From Bacillus sp. HMF5848 (GTDB lineage: Bacteria > Bacillota > Bacilli > Bacillales > HMF5848), in the NCBI RefSeq assembly GCF_003944835.1, contig NZ_RWIV01000001.1, forward strand, positions 2,824,530 through 2,888,529: a DNA stretch of 64,000 nt, in the 5' to 3' direction. A model generated the notes under the pieces. The model made no database searches, was not told the DNA's origin, and saw only the letters and a list, made by a program, of their open reading frames with translations. The position numbers and the translations under genes are program-made. Below, piece after piece: positions 17,083 through 26,313 of this stretch. Every line of letters starts with the position of its first letter. Within the stretch, counting starts at the first letter, position 1.

Positions 17083-17114
17083 ATGACCGTTCGATTATTC
17101 GAACGGTCTTTTAA
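17083..17114. terminator. Hairpin terminator between yqgW and yqgV
   Basis: GACCGTTCGA and TCGAACGGTC form a 10-bp stem with a 4-base loop at 17085-17108, followed by TTTTAAT. It can work on both strands. The 165 bases from here to yqgV hold nothing I recognise. Confidence 0.75.
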
Positions 17115-17279
17115 TGTATAATTATTAGTCTACCACTCAGCGATAAGGTATGCACAGCTCTCTACAAATATTCGTTGTTAAGCAGCACCCTATTACTCAT
17201 CGCCGATTCCTTTCATAGGAGTTAAGTAATTGTAACTGAGTGAGCGTATGGCTTAGTGTACAAAAGCTCTTTCTAATGT

Positions 17280-17588
17280 TTATAGCTTACTTTTGACACT
17301 TTCAAGCTTTGATTGCATACTAGATTGCTTATCTCGACGGTCATCAATTCTAATATTAGTAGTAATTCGTTTAACATCTTTATCAAAAATGGACTCATGG
17401 ATATGTTGAACTACTTGAAAAAGATCTGATAACTCTCCTTCAATAATGGTACTCATAGGTGTTAGCTCATATGTCAATACACCCTTTGATTTATAATCTG
17501 CTAAGAGCTTATGAACACTTGCTACATAGTTACTCACACTTGTTGTATTTGTCCCTACAGGAACTACTGTTATATCAATAATAGCCAT
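17280..17588 (-). CDS. yqgV: YqgV, UPF0045/MTH1187-type thiamine-binding family
   Basis: A 102-residue protein of the MTH1187/YkoF-like family, recognised from IIDITVVPVGTNTTSVSNYVA at the N terminus and from YELTPMSTIIEGEL. Members form ferredoxin-like alpha/beta dimers or tetramers; some relatives bind thiamine or its precursors, so ligand binding is plausible but unproven here. ATG 17588 is chosen since AAAGGAG lies 7 bases upstream; the open frame extends to 17627 into the end of yqgU without support. It follows yqgU closely and is probably its operon partner. Confidence 0.88.
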   Translation of the reverse strand: MAIIDITVVPVGTNTTSVSNYVASVHKLLADYKSKGVLTYELTPMSTIIEGELSDLFQVVQHIHESIFDKDVKRITTNIRIDDRRDKQSSMQSKLESVKSKL

Positions 17589-17605
17589 AAAATAAAAATC
17601 TCCTT

Positions 17606-18739
17606 TTACATTTTGATAAGGTCCCACATCTGCCTCTTAGTAATATCAATAATTGACTCTGTTTGATATCCGTATAAACAATACGAGCCATCTGGAGAAA
17701 TGTCAAATGGTGCGTATGGTACTCTTTGCTGAATGACCGTGCTTTGTCCTGTTGGTATTGAATAACTCATTAAGCGGAAACCACTGTTGTATGTATCATA
17801 CATACCTCCTACAATTGGTACAAGAGTATAAAACTTCTGTGTCGTATCATTGTATTGAAAATTCGGAACAAACCACTCTGAATACATACTTAACACTGGA
17901 ACTGTAAATGAAAACAGTTGCTTCATACTTTTTTTATCATAAAAGCTATACGTTGATGTTTCTTCTTCTTCGTTTACATTGCTTATCGTCATAATAAAGT
18001 CCTCATCTACAAAATAAGATACTATGCTATCAAAGATTAACTCCTCAATACTACCTTTCATATTGCTTTTCATAAGAGGCGCTACCAATGATGGAGACGA
18101 TGAATCCCACTTTAAAAAGCTAAACGATGACTCGTCATACCACTGTAAAAAAGGCTGATTTAGCTGTAAGACGGAAACTTTATTGGATGCTGCATCAATT
18201 GAAAAAGTCTCGAACGACCAATCAGGTTTAAAAGCAGCGACATAAAACACACTTAAACTATAAGGATTCCATTCAATCACCAAGTGATTAGATTCAGATT
18301 GCCATTCAAAAAGAACATCACCTTTTTTTGTTAACACTAGCAACTCACTATTATACTGATTAACAGCAGTATGAACTATGAATAACGATTGATTTTTGTT
18401 CGCTTGAATAGCGACAATCTGGTTATCTGAATCAAAGAACAGAGTTTTTTCCCCGGTAAAAGGATTATATCTATATATATGTGCTCCGTTATCAACACCT
18501 TGTACATACAAAAAAGACTTTTGATCGTACCACTCTGTTATAGATTGAAAAGAATGTTTATCAACCTGTAATGGGATAATTTCTCCCTCGCTAAAAAAGT
18601 GACGATGTAGTTCTTGTTTGGAAGAAGCAGCATGATTCTTTAATTTATGTATAGCAATATCTTGTGATATCGATTGTTGGCACGCACTAATAAGAAACAA
18701 AATGAGCAAGATTAAGATTAAAGATATTTTTTTATTCAT
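17606..18739 (-). CDS. yqgU: Lipoprotein YqgU
   Basis: A 377-residue predicted lipoprotein. The signal peptide ends in a lipobox LISAC with the lipidated Cys at residue 20. The mature part is rich in aromatic and beta-forming residues (YNPFTGEKTLFFDSDNQIVAIQ), compatible with a beta-propeller-like fold. Position before yqgV and after yqgT matches B. subtilis YqgU, whose role I do not know. ATG 18739 has GTAGG upstream. It should be anchored to the outer face of the cytoplasmic membrane. Confidence 0.83.
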   Translation of the reverse strand: MNKKISLILILLILFLISACQQSISQDIAIHKLKNHAASSKQELHRHFFSEGEIIPLQVDKHSFQSITEWYDQKSFLYVQGVDNGAHIYRYNPFTGEKTLFFDSDNQIVAIQANKNQSLFIVHTAVNQYNSELLVLTKKGDVLFEWQSESNHLVIEWNPYSLSVFYVAAFKPDWSFETFSIDAASNKVSVLQLNQPFLQWYDESSFSFLKWDSSSPSLVAPLMKSNMKGSIEELIFDSIVSYFVDEDFIMTISNVNEEEETSTYSFYDKKSMKQLFSFTVPVLSMYSEWFVPNFQYNDTTQKFYTLVPIVGGMYDTYNSGFRLMSYSIPTGQSTVIQQRVPYAPFDISPDGSYCLYGYQTESIIDITKRQMWDLIKM

Positions 18740-18789
18740 TTTAAAACCTACCCTGCTTATAGCAAAATTTTAAACTGTCATGTGAATGG

Positions 18790-18820
18790 CAAAGAAAAAA
18801 GCCGTAATATACGGCGGCTA
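18790..18820 (-). terminator. Terminator of yqgT
   Basis: GCCGTA and TACGGC pair at 18801-18815 with a 3-base loop, and the minus strand continues into TTTTTT. It separates yqgT from yqgU. Confidence 0.7.
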
Positions 18821-18900
18821 TCATAATTTATTATAGAGCAAATCTTCGAAATATACATCAAAAGCGGTTTAATATATACTAAATATTTTTAAAAAATCTG

Positions 18901-20094
18901 TTAGCGTACAAGCAAAGAAGAAATACCAATAGCTCGTGCTGCCTCCACTATAGAAGGTAATTGAGTTAGTGGCAACGGATTAGTGCCCTCTCCTAATTCT
19001 ATTGTAAAACCAGGGTTCCTAGTGTTTTGAATAAACCAATCCTTAAAGCCGGCATGACTATCAATAAATTGAACTGATTTATAGCCACTTACCTGCGCAA
19101 ACCGATCTGCTATTATTTTTGCTTTGGCTGGTTCATATGATTCATATCCCCAATAAAATTCCCTACCTTGTGTATGAAAGGCTACAACTAAGGAAAAATT
19201 CTCTTCGGTTACAAGCTTAGCCAGTGCAATTGCCTCTGGTTCCGTAAGAGGAGCATCACCAGGATAATCGCGTGGAGCGGGTGCTTTAGGTTCTTTTCTC
19301 TCTTTTTCTATATCCCAATTTGCTGGATATTGGTTATTTAAATCAATCCCTCGGATATTTGCTTTCCATTGTTCAAAATTATCCGAACCATTATTAATTT
19401 CAACTGCCTTATTATAGAAACTTTCCTTAACTGATAAGGAATCTAAAACAAGGTCGACGCCGTCTGGATTGACCATAGGAACGATTGAAAGTGTTGTATC
19501 ATTATATATCTGTATCGCTTCTACAGATTGTAGCTTATCAAAATTAGTTAATGCTATTAGATACTCATTTAGGACTGTCATTACAGCATTCGTTGTTATC
19601 CATTCATTTGCATGAAATGATGCATTCCAATGAACTTTGTTCCGCCCCGTACCAATTCTTAGTTCGTATAATTTCTTTTTCATCACACTCTGCCCACAAA
19701 TATTTATTTGGACAAAAGGGTATACTTCTCGCAGTTTCGCAAGATCACTTATAAGCGTCTTATAAGCATAGTTTCCGTCTGATTTTACAACCGGTGACGT
19801 AATTCGCTCTGGTATATTAACTAGTTTACCTGGCGTCCAATTATTGATGGACATTTGTTGGTTTACTAATAAAAGTGCATCTTCTTTATGGTGGTATTTA
19901 CTTGCCAGCTTTGCAACAGTGTCAGTATCAGTTAGTTTATGTCGCTTCAGTAAGAAGCCTGGGATTCGAATCGTTTCTCCTCCTTGTAGTTCTCCCTGAA
20001 CAGTAGCGTTTGAATCTATTAGTAATTTATGAGAAATTGCAAACAATTTACTGTAGTAAAATAACGAATCACCTGCACGAGCTTTTACATTCAT
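18901..20094 (-). CDS. yqgT: LysM-containing M14 gamma-D-glutamyl-diamino acid peptidase YqgT
   Basis: A 397-residue zinc peptidase acting on cell-wall peptides. Two LysM domains (about residues 1-48 and 52-98) precede an M14 carboxypeptidase domain. Zinc ligands are in FHANEW, and the later HTQGREFYWG; NPDG and DLNNQYPANW shape the substrate pocket, and the catalytic Glu is in TIELGEG. Homologs cleave gamma-D-glutamyl bonds of peptidoglycan stem peptides. ATG 20094 follows GAGGGGGG; a TTG two codons earlier is less likely. There is no signal peptide, so it may act on recycled muropeptides in the cytoplasm or in spores. Confidence 0.9.
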   Translation of the reverse strand: MNVKARAGDSLFYYSKLFAISHKLLIDSNATVQGELQGGETIRIPGFLLKRHKLTDTDTVAKLASKYHHKEDALLLVNQQMSINNWTPGKLVNIPERITSPVVKSDGNYAYKTLISDLAKLREVYPFVQINICGQSVMKKKLYELRIGTGRNKVHWNASFHANEWITTNAVMTVLNEYLIALTNFDKLQSVEAIQIYNDTTLSIVPMVNPDGVDLVLDSLSVKESFYNKAVEINNGSDNFEQWKANIRGIDLNNQYPANWDIEKERKEPKAPAPRDYPGDAPLTEPEAIALAKLVTEENFSLVVAFHTQGREFYWGYESYEPAKAKIIADRFAQVSGYKSVQFIDSHAGFKDWFIQNTRNPGFTIELGEGTNPLPLTQLPSIVEAARAIGISSLLVR

Positions 20095-20243
20095 ATACAA
20101 ATCCCCCCTCTATTCATTTGTATGTAATAACACTTTGCTTCATGTTGAGATTTATTTGTGGCTTTCTATCACTGAATTATAAAGAAAGTCCATTTCTTTA
20201 ACATAGGCTGTGTTAAAGGTGAATGTTGATTATTTGTTTAATT

Positions 20244-20436
20244 TTGATTTCAGCGGAATGCACGATAGAAGACGAAAGACTAAGAGCGCCACATCCTGTG
20301 GCAACGTCTTTCTGACCCACATCGTGCGGGCCTCAGCGGGAAAATAGCGGCAGTCGTGATACCCCGCAAGGCAAAGCCTGAGGAGGCTTACGGCCACCCC
20401 GCGGAAAGCGAGCGCAATGGAGCGAAAATCAACGCC
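20244..20436. repeat. Palindromic intergenic repeat B (MITE-like)
   Basis: About 190 GC-rich bases bounded by TTGATTTC on the left and GAAAATCAA on the right, an inverted terminal repeat. Inside are CCCCGCGGAAAGCGAGCGCAATGGAGCG and AAAGCCTGAGGAGGCTTACGG. This is the type of non-coding element found in many copies in Bacillaceae genomes. No open frame of note. It lies between yqgT and the yqgS terminator. Confidence 0.75.
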
Positions 20437-20451
20437 ACTGTTTTTTTAAAA

Positions 20452-20488
20452 AATAAAAAATGCCCCAAAAACGTAAGTTTTGGGACAC
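20452..20488 (-). terminator. Terminator of yqgS
   Basis: CCCAAAA and TTTTGGG form the core stem at 20464-20484, followed on the minus strand by T6. Confidence 0.8.
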
Positions 20489-20507
20489 CCTCTACATAAC
20501 CACTTTA

Positions 20508-22391
20508 TTATTTATTTATAAATGTGCGACCATCATAGAAACGAAGTAAATCTCCATATATAATTTGGTCTGAATAAGATAATTCACTCTTTGCTTTTTC
20601 TTCATATGGCTCACAGAGTGTTCGGTCAGCTTCTTGACCTGATGCTTTGTCATAACATGTGTTGTTTGTATATACATAATTCTTAGTAATAAAGCTACCA
20701 TCACGTAACACAGTGAAATCCGGCTTATCAACAGCAAACAAATCACTGCCAAATTGAATATCATTTTTAGTATCAATACCTAATAAATGAAGTAATGTAG
20801 GCTTCATGTCAATTTGACCGGATACTTTAGTAATAATCTTCGCTTCATCCTTTAGCTCAGGAATATGAATATATAATGGTACTCGTTGAAGCTGCACACT
20901 TTCAAACGGTGTAATTGGGCGCTTTAAGTAAAAGCCCATTGCCTCGTTATGGTTTTCTGAAATTCCATAATGATCGCCATACAGTACGATGATGGAGTTT
21001 TCATATAGACCGGAAGTTTTTAGATCATTTATGAACTGCTCCAACGCTTCGTCCATATAGCGGACCGTTGGGAAGTAACGATTCAATGTTTTACTTGATG
21101 ATTCTAACTCGGGAATACTAGTATCTTCTTCCCCTAGCTTGAAAGGGAAATGATTTGTAAGTGTAATAAGCTTAGCGTAAAACGGCTGCGGTAGCGATTG
21201 AAGGTGCTCTAAAGATTGATCAAAAAATTCCTTGTCTTTTAGTCCCCATCCTACCGAGTTTTCTTCAGTTACTTCGTAGCTCTCGATGTCAAAAAATTTA
21301 TCATAGCCTAATGATTGATACATGACATCTCGATTCCAGAAGCTTTTGTTATTCGCATGTAATACAGCAGAGTTATAGCCATAGTTCTTCACAATTTCCG
21401 GAATTGCATTATATTCATTTGTTCCATGCGTAAAGAATACAGCTCCTCTTCCTAATGGATACAATGAGTTGTCAGTAATAAACTCAGAATCAGATGTTTT
21501 TCCTTGTCCTGTTTGATGGTAAAAATTATCGAAGTAAAAGCTCTCGGAAATAAAATCATTTAAAAAAGGTGTAATCTCATGACTGTATACATTCTTATTA
21601 ATCACAAAGCTTTGTAATGACTCCATCGACACCATTATAATATTTTTCCCTTTTGCTACACCGTACATGTCTTCATTAGGCTTGTTGTAGTTGGCTTTTA
21701 CATAGTTTTCGATTTGCACTAGCTCTGAACTATCTGCAAATGCCTTCTGTGCCTTTGACTTAGATTGCAGAACAATATCATAGACATGGTAGTTATACGT
21801 ACCGATATTTTTCACAAGCATTTCACGATCAAATGTACGCGTCAATAATTGCGGTCTTTCAGCTTCAGCTAACCCTAAGTTAATAATCGCTATAGCTGTT
21901 ATAGCTGTAAAGTAAATACGACGATCTTTTTTTGAAACAGTATCAAGTACTGCCCAACGATAATTATGTCGAGCCAGCCATGCTAAAAAAATGACATCTG
22001 CAAACATTAGCGAGTCTTTCCACGACAATAATTCAAAAATACTGTTTCCTAAATCCCCCATATTACTTGTTTGGAATAAGACCGGTATTGTAATAAAGTC
22101 ATTGAAAAAGCGATAGTAAATAACATTCGCAAATAAAACAAAGGTTATAATAGCACTTGAAATTATAATATAACGCTTTTGACGATTTTTCTTCAAAAAT
22201 AATGATATGCCTAGGACGACAGCTAAAAAGCTTATCGGATTAATAAATAATATTAACTCCTGCATGGCCGATTCAATCTTTATATCAAAATATAACTTGT
22301 ATACTACATATGTTTTTATCCAGAGCAGGGAAGTAGCTAGTAATAAAAACGTAATGTTAGATAAAGACAGATTTTTAATTTTCTTTATCAT
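20508..22391 (-). CDS. yqgS: Lipoteichoic acid synthase family protein YqgS
   Basis: A 627-residue LtaS-type enzyme. Five N-terminal membrane segments (about residues 10-205) are followed by a large extracellular sulfatase-like domain. The catalytic Thr lies in QGKTSDSEF near residue 290; metal and substrate residues are in [15 protein letters not shown] and LYGDHYG. The enzyme transfers glycerol phosphate from phosphatidylglycerol to the LTA chain; B. subtilis YqgS is one of several paralogs and is linked to sporulation. ATG 22391 has AGGGGG upstream. Monocistronic. Confidence 0.93.
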   Translation of the reverse strand: MIKKIKNLSLSNITFLLLATSLLWIKTYVVYKLYFDIKIESAMQELILFINPISFLAVVLGISLFLKKNRQKRYIIISSAIITFVLFANVIYYRFFNDFITIPVLFQTSNMGDLGNSIFELLSWKDSLMFADVIFLAWLARHNYRWAVLDTVSKKDRRIYFTAITAIAIINLGLAEAERPQLLTRTFDREMLVKNIGTYNYHVYDIVLQSKSKAQKAFADSSELVQIENYVKANYNKPNEDMYGVAKGKNIIMVSMESLQSFVINKNVYSHEITPFLNDFISESFYFDNFYHQTGQGKTSDSEFITDNSLYPLGRGAVFFTHGTNEYNAIPEIVKNYGYNSAVLHANNKSFWNRDVMYQSLGYDKFFDIESYEVTEENSVGWGLKDKEFFDQSLEHLQSLPQPFYAKLITLTNHFPFKLGEEDTSIPELESSSKTLNRYFPTVRYMDEALEQFINDLKTSGLYENSIIVLYGDHYGISENHNEAMGFYLKRPITPFESVQLQRVPLYIHIPELKDEAKIITKVSGQIDMKPTLLHLLGIDTKNDIQFGSDLFAVDKPDFTVLRDGSFITKNYVYTNNTCYDKASGQEADRTLCEPYEEKAKSELSYSDQIIYGDLLRFYDGRTFINK

Positions 22392-22957
22392 CTATATTTC
22401 CCCCTATCTATCATTCTTATTTTTCCCATAATTATCATTCTATATTTCTTCCATTTAATGTATATTTTTTACAGATACTAGGCTGTCGCGAAATACAATC
22501 AAATGCTATCTTAATACTTTTTTTACATAAAAGCAATAAAAATAATATTCACTTTACATACACAGTCATTAGACGTAGCAAACGGAAATAAGTTTCAAGT
22601 TTCATCTTAAAATATGCAAATTCAGTACTAATGAACTATACGAATTTTGAAGAAGAAGGCTATACAGAAGATAATTTCGAGGTATTATTTCAAGTTACTT
22701 CAACAATTGTTAGCAGACATGACTTGCAATAAAGTACAGGTCAACTTTTCATTCGTGCCTTATAACAACGAAAACGTTTTTGCAAGTATAGGTAGAAAGT
22801 GATATTAATGACCTTCATCGCTCCGTAGACACGTTTATTCCAAAAAACCCTTTTCCTTAGGAAAAATGTACTAGAACTGAAATAGCAGGTAGTGTGTTGA
22901 AAATACTATGTTCATGTATTTTTAGATGAAATGTTATAAACGTTATTTAAAATTAAT
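22392..22957. other. Low-coding intergenic region upstream of yqgS
   Basis: About 570 bases without an intact gene. It contains the yqgS upstream region, a possible decayed coding stretch (22592-22802) and AT-rich sequence with the small palindrome TTTTCCTTAGGAAAA near 22850. Nothing else is recognised. Confidence 0.4.
22592..22802 (+). pseudogene. Possible gene remnant with a frameshift
   Basis: Two overlapping plus-strand frames give protein-like text. Frame 1 (22592-22732) ends in NYTNFEEEGYTEDNFEVLFQ followed by less natural residues. Frame 2 (22647-22802) ends in LLADMTCNKVQVNFSFVP and NNENVFASIGRK before a stop. Joining them near 22690 would yield a continuous chain of about 65 residues, as expected for a frameshifted C-terminal gene fragment. 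I do not recognise the family, and chance remains possible. Confidence 0.3.
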
Positions 22958-22990
22958 AAAAAGAAGCTAATCAGCGATTAGCTTCTTCTT
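22958..22990. terminator. Terminator downstream of glcK and repeat C
   Basis: GAAGCTAATC and GATTAGCTTC form a 10-bp stem with loop AGC at 22963-22985; T-rich runs occur on both strands. It is the first clear stop for minus-strand transcription leaving glcK. Confidence 0.75.
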
Positions 22991-23027
22991 TAACGGATAG
23001 GAAAGTATGAGTTTTTCACCTAGATTA

Positions 23028-23215
23028 GTGTCTAGCTCCAGCGCCTAGCCAGTTTTTCATCTATGATAATCTTCCTTGAGTATGTTGTGAAAAGCATGAT
23101 ATGAAATATGATGCTTTTCACAGCTCGAGGTCTTTAAGCCATCGCCGTCCGGAGGGTGACCCTTCCTGCGGGGGACGTCTTAATCTGGGCGAAGCTGAGC
23201 AAGGCGCTTGCACTT
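23028..23215. repeat. Palindromic intergenic repeat C, apparently interrupted
   Basis: The ends TGTCTAGCTCCAGCGCC and AAGGCGCTTGCACTTTA are those of a common Bacillaceae intergenic repeat in which the two halves pair. The middle normally continues into CTCGAGGTC; here about 70 AT-rich bases (about 23051-23120), including the hairpin GTGAAAAGCAT/ATGCTTTTCAC, lie between the left end and CTCGAGGTC. It sits just after the glcK stop codon. Confidence 0.65.
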
Positions 23216-23224
23216 TACTTATCC

Positions 23225-24175
23225 TTATAGTTTTGTTTTTGCTAAATATGCTCCACCGATAACACCTGCATCATTGCCTAATGTTGCAGTTTCTAATCGT
23301 AAATCAACCTTTGTACGTGGAAACAAGAACTTCTCCACCTTCTCGCGAAGAGGTTGCATTAGAATGTCACCTGCTTGTGACACACCCCCACCAATAACAA
23401 TAGCTCTTGGATTTATTGCATTTGCTAAGTTAGCTAGAGCCACTGCTAGATGAAGTGTAATATTATCAATAACATCTAAAGCAACTGCATCCCGGCTTGC
23501 TGCAGCATCAAAAATGGCTTTAGCTGTAATATCTCCTTCACGTAGCACACTATCAGCATCTGTATTAGCTAGCTTCTCTTTTGCGATTCTTACTATACCT
23601 GTAGCTGAAGCAACTGTTTCTAAACAGCCTGTTTTTCCACAATTACACTGCGCTCCGCCTTCTGGAACAGCTACCATATGACCAATTTCTCCACCAGCAC
23701 CATTTATACCATGAACCACTTCACCGTTAATGATAATTCCGCCACCAACACCAGTTCCTAATGTAACAGCGATTAGAGATTCAGCCCCATTTCCTGCACC
23801 TTTCCACATCTCTCCAATTGCTGCAATATTAGCGTCATTATCAACGATAACTGGTAACCCAGTTTCATTTTCTAACTTCTCCTTAAGAGGAAAGTCTTTC
23901 CAACCAATATTTACAGTTTCATAGATTAATCCATTTGCAACATCGACAGGACCTGGTGCACCAATTCCTATGCCGTGTAACTTACTCTTAGACTCATTTA
24001 TTTCCTCAAGCTTGTCTTTTATTGCTGCTGCAATATCACGTGTAATGTTTAAACCGTTATTAGTTAAATCCGTTGGAACTTCCCACTTTTTTAAGATGTT
24101 TCCTTCTTCACTTATAAAAGCCATTTTAATTGTCGTGCCACCTAAGTCAACACCGACTAGCCATTTGTTTTCCAT
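23225..24175 (-). CDS. glcK: Glucokinase GlcK (ROK family)
   Basis: A 316-residue ROK-family sugar kinase that phosphorylates glucose with ATP. The phosphate-binding motif GVDLGGTTIK is at residues 8-17, the catalytic Asp in VDNDANIAAIGE, the ROK zinc motif CNCGKTGCLE near residue 175, and EIGHMV supplies the sugar-binding Glu and zinc-ligand His. ATG 24175 has GATGAGG upstream. It follows yqgQ by about 25 bases as in B. subtilis, so the two are almost certainly co-transcribed. Confidence 0.94.
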   Translation of the reverse strand: MENKWLVGVDLGGTTIKMAFISEEGNILKKWEVPTDLTNNGLNITRDIAAAIKDKLEEINESKSKLHGIGIGAPGPVDVANGLIYETVNIGWKDFPLKEKLENETGLPVIVDNDANIAAIGEMWKGAGNGAESLIAVTLGTGVGGGIIINGEVVHGINGAGGEIGHMVAVPEGGAQCNCGKTGCLETVASATGIVRIAKEKLANTDADSVLREGDITAKAIFDAAASRDAVALDVIDNITLHLAVALANLANAINPRAIVIGGGVSQAGDILMQPLREKVEKFLFPRTKVDLRLETATLGNDAGVIGGAYLAKTKL

Positions 24176-24199
24176 TTTAACCTCATCCTCTACTTCACT

Positions 24200-24403
24200 T
24201 TAGTGTTGTTTATCGAGCTCCAGTTGAATTTGCTGACGAATAAGCAATAAAGCCATTTGGTAATCCTTTGGTTCTATAAGCTGTGACTTATTTAACTCCC
24301 TAAGCTCATCCTCCATTAACTCAAGGTCAGCCACCCTATTACCAACATAAATAATTGTTCCATATTTCTTCAAAAGCTGCTGAACATCATATAGTGTGCG
24401 CAA
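24200..24403 (-). CDS. yqgQ: YqgQ (DUF910) small protein
   Basis: A 67-residue soluble, largely helical protein of the DUF910 family. The segments LYDVQQLLKKYGTIIYVGNR and DYQMALLLIRQQ are conserved with B. subtilis YqgQ. The start is TTG 24403 with TAGGTGAG upstream. Structures of this family show a small three-helix bundle, sometimes proposed to bind single-stranded nucleic acid; function remains unknown. It precedes glcK in one operon. In B. subtilis yqgP lies directly upstream, whereas here spoVAF and another gene intervene. Confidence 0.85.
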   Translation of the reverse strand: MRTLYDVQQLLKKYGTIIYVGNRVADLELMEDELRELNKSQLIEPKDYQMALLLIRQQIQLELDKQH

Positions 24404-24449
24404 ATTCTCACCTACTCAAAAAAGATATACAAATAAAGTATTAAATAAT

Positions 24450-24484
24450 ACAAGGCTTACGTCAACACAACGTAAGCCATTTTA
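24450..24484 (-). terminator. Terminator after the spoVAF-like gene
   Basis: GGCTTACG and CGTAAGCC pair at 24454-24478 with a 9-base loop. The minus-strand tail is only moderately T-rich (TTGTATTATTT); the plus strand has ATTTTAG. Confidence 0.6.
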
Positions 24485-24578
24485 GTGAAAATTTTTTAAC
24501 ATATTACTTTATTTAGTAATAAATTTATTTTTTTGCTCATCCGATACGCTTATAATATACATTAAATTCCACTTTTAT

Positions 24579-26039
24579 TTATTTATCAGGGTCTTTAGGA
24601 TGTAAAACCGATGGACGACGATTTTTAAGTGGCATAGGTGCACGCCAAAGAACGTCACGCAGGGCACGCCAGTCAAATGGTATTAATGGCCATAAATACG
24701 GTGTCGTATATGATTTCATACGAGCTAACATGATCAACCATAACGTAAATGCTATTACCAATCCTGCCACACCAAATAATGCGGTCGCAATAATTAAAAA
24801 CAGCCGAGATAATCGATTGGCCAAACTCATTTCATAACTTGGTGTCGCAAAAGTTCCAATCGCCACAATAGCAAAATATAATATAACTTCATTTGTTAAA
24901 AAGCCTACTTCTACAGCTACCTGTCCAATCATTAATGCAGCTACTAATCCTAATGCGGTGGCAAGTGAGGATGGTGTGTGTATCGCTGCCATCCGTAGCA
25001 TATCGAGTCCTACTTCAATTATAAGAAACTGGACAATTAATGGTATTGCACCTGGGTCATTTGGACCTATAAACTGCCAAGATTCCGGCAAAAGCTCTGG
25101 TTGCTGAGAAAATAAATACCATAGTGGAATTAGAAATAAAGAAGCCCAAACTGCAAGAAATCGAACAACTCTTAAATACGCACCTACGATTGGTTTATTT
25201 CGATACTCTTCCGCATGCTGAAGGTGATGCCAGAAGGTCGTAGGAGTTATTAGCACACTAGGCGACCCATCTACTATAATAATGACGTGTCCCTCATATA
25301 AATGAGCTGCTGCTGTGTCTGGTCTCTCAGTATATCTAACAATTGGATAAGGATTCCAATGGCGCCCCGTAATAAATTCTTCCACAGTTTTTTCGCCCAT
25401 CGGCAATCCATCAGTGTCTATTTGAGAAATTGACTTCTTCACATCCTCCACATGCTTAGAATCTGCTATATCCTCTAAATAACAGACAACAATATCTGAT
25501 TTTGAACGCCGACCAACCTGCATATATTCCATCCGTAGTGATTTATCACGTATACGTCGTCTAGTAAGTGCTGTGTTGAACACAATCGTTTCTACATAGC
25601 CATCACGCGCTCCTCGAACTACCCGCTCTGTATCAGGCTCCTGTGGTCCGCGAACAGGGTAAGTACGCGCATCAATAATTATGACATAATCAACGCCATC
25701 CACTACTAGTGCAGTAGGTCCAGCCAAAACTGAATCAACAACTTTTGTTAAATCATTCTGCTTTTCAACTTCAATATACGGGATATATCGCTTTAATAAT
25801 TTCTCCAGCGTGTCTCCTTCCAGCTGCTCTGGTTTTAAATCTGCTAATAACTTCATTAAATAATGTAAAATATCGTCCTTAGCAAACCCGTCTATTAGAA
25901 ACAATGACATATCTCGTTCCGCATAGTTTACATCAAGTTGAATTACATCAAAGCTTTTTTCCACTGCTAATTCTTCTTTTAAAAAGGTAACGTTTTCTTG
26001 AAGCTTTGTGGAAACGGCTTTTTTCGTCTCATTTCCCAT
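24579..26039 (-). CDS. SpoVAF-like GerA-family spore germination protein
   Basis: A 486-residue GerA-type membrane protein. A soluble N-terminal region (to about residue 280) includes ALVVDGVDYVIIIDART and a conserved RGARDGYVETIVFN motif; five or so membrane segments follow, with VEVGFLTNEVILYF typical of the family. The C-terminal tail RRPSVLHPKDPDK and the overall pattern point to SpoVAF rather than a nutrient-specific GerXA subunit. SpoVAF homologs sit in the spore inner membrane and support germination ion release together with FigP. ATG 26039 follows GAGGTTGGTGG. It stands alone, not in a spoVA operon, which is unusual. Confidence 0.85.
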   Translation of the reverse strand: MGNETKKAVSTKLQENVTFLKEELAVEKSFDVIQLDVNYAERDMSLFLIDGFAKDDILHYLMKLLADLKPEQLEGDTLEKLLKRYIPYIEVEKQNDLTKVVDSVLAGPTALVVDGVDYVIIIDARTYPVRGPQEPDTERVVRGARDGYVETIVFNTALTRRRIRDKSLRMEYMQVGRRSKSDIVVCYLEDIADSKHVEDVKKSISQIDTDGLPMGEKTVEEFITGRHWNPYPIVRYTERPDTAAAHLYEGHVIIIVDGSPSVLITPTTFWHHLQHAEEYRNKPIVGAYLRVVRFLAVWASLFLIPLWYLFSQQPELLPESWQFIGPNDPGAIPLIVQFLIIEVGLDMLRMAAIHTPSSLATALGLVAALMIGQVAVEVGFLTNEVILYFAIVAIGTFATPSYEMSLANRLSRLFLIIATALFGVAGLVIAFTLWLIMLARMKSYTTPYLWPLIPFDWRALRDVLWRAPMPLKNRRPSVLHPKDPDK

Positions 26040-26313
26040 ACGTTCCACCAACCTCTAGCTTAGTTTTAAAATCTATGTAAAACCTAAGGCATTTACATCT
26101 GATTTTGCAGATTCATACGGTTACATTAAGTGCACAGATTTTTTAAAATCTTGGTCTATACACCTATTTTTTCCGCATCCTTCAGCATAGACATATAATT
26201 GGTAAAACATACCTTGCATATTGAAGGTTATTATCAATAACTTTTGAGTGGTTATATCCTAATGCCTTCGCTCATACATATAAAGTAAAGGTTGTCCTAA
26301 TGAGGTGAATAGC

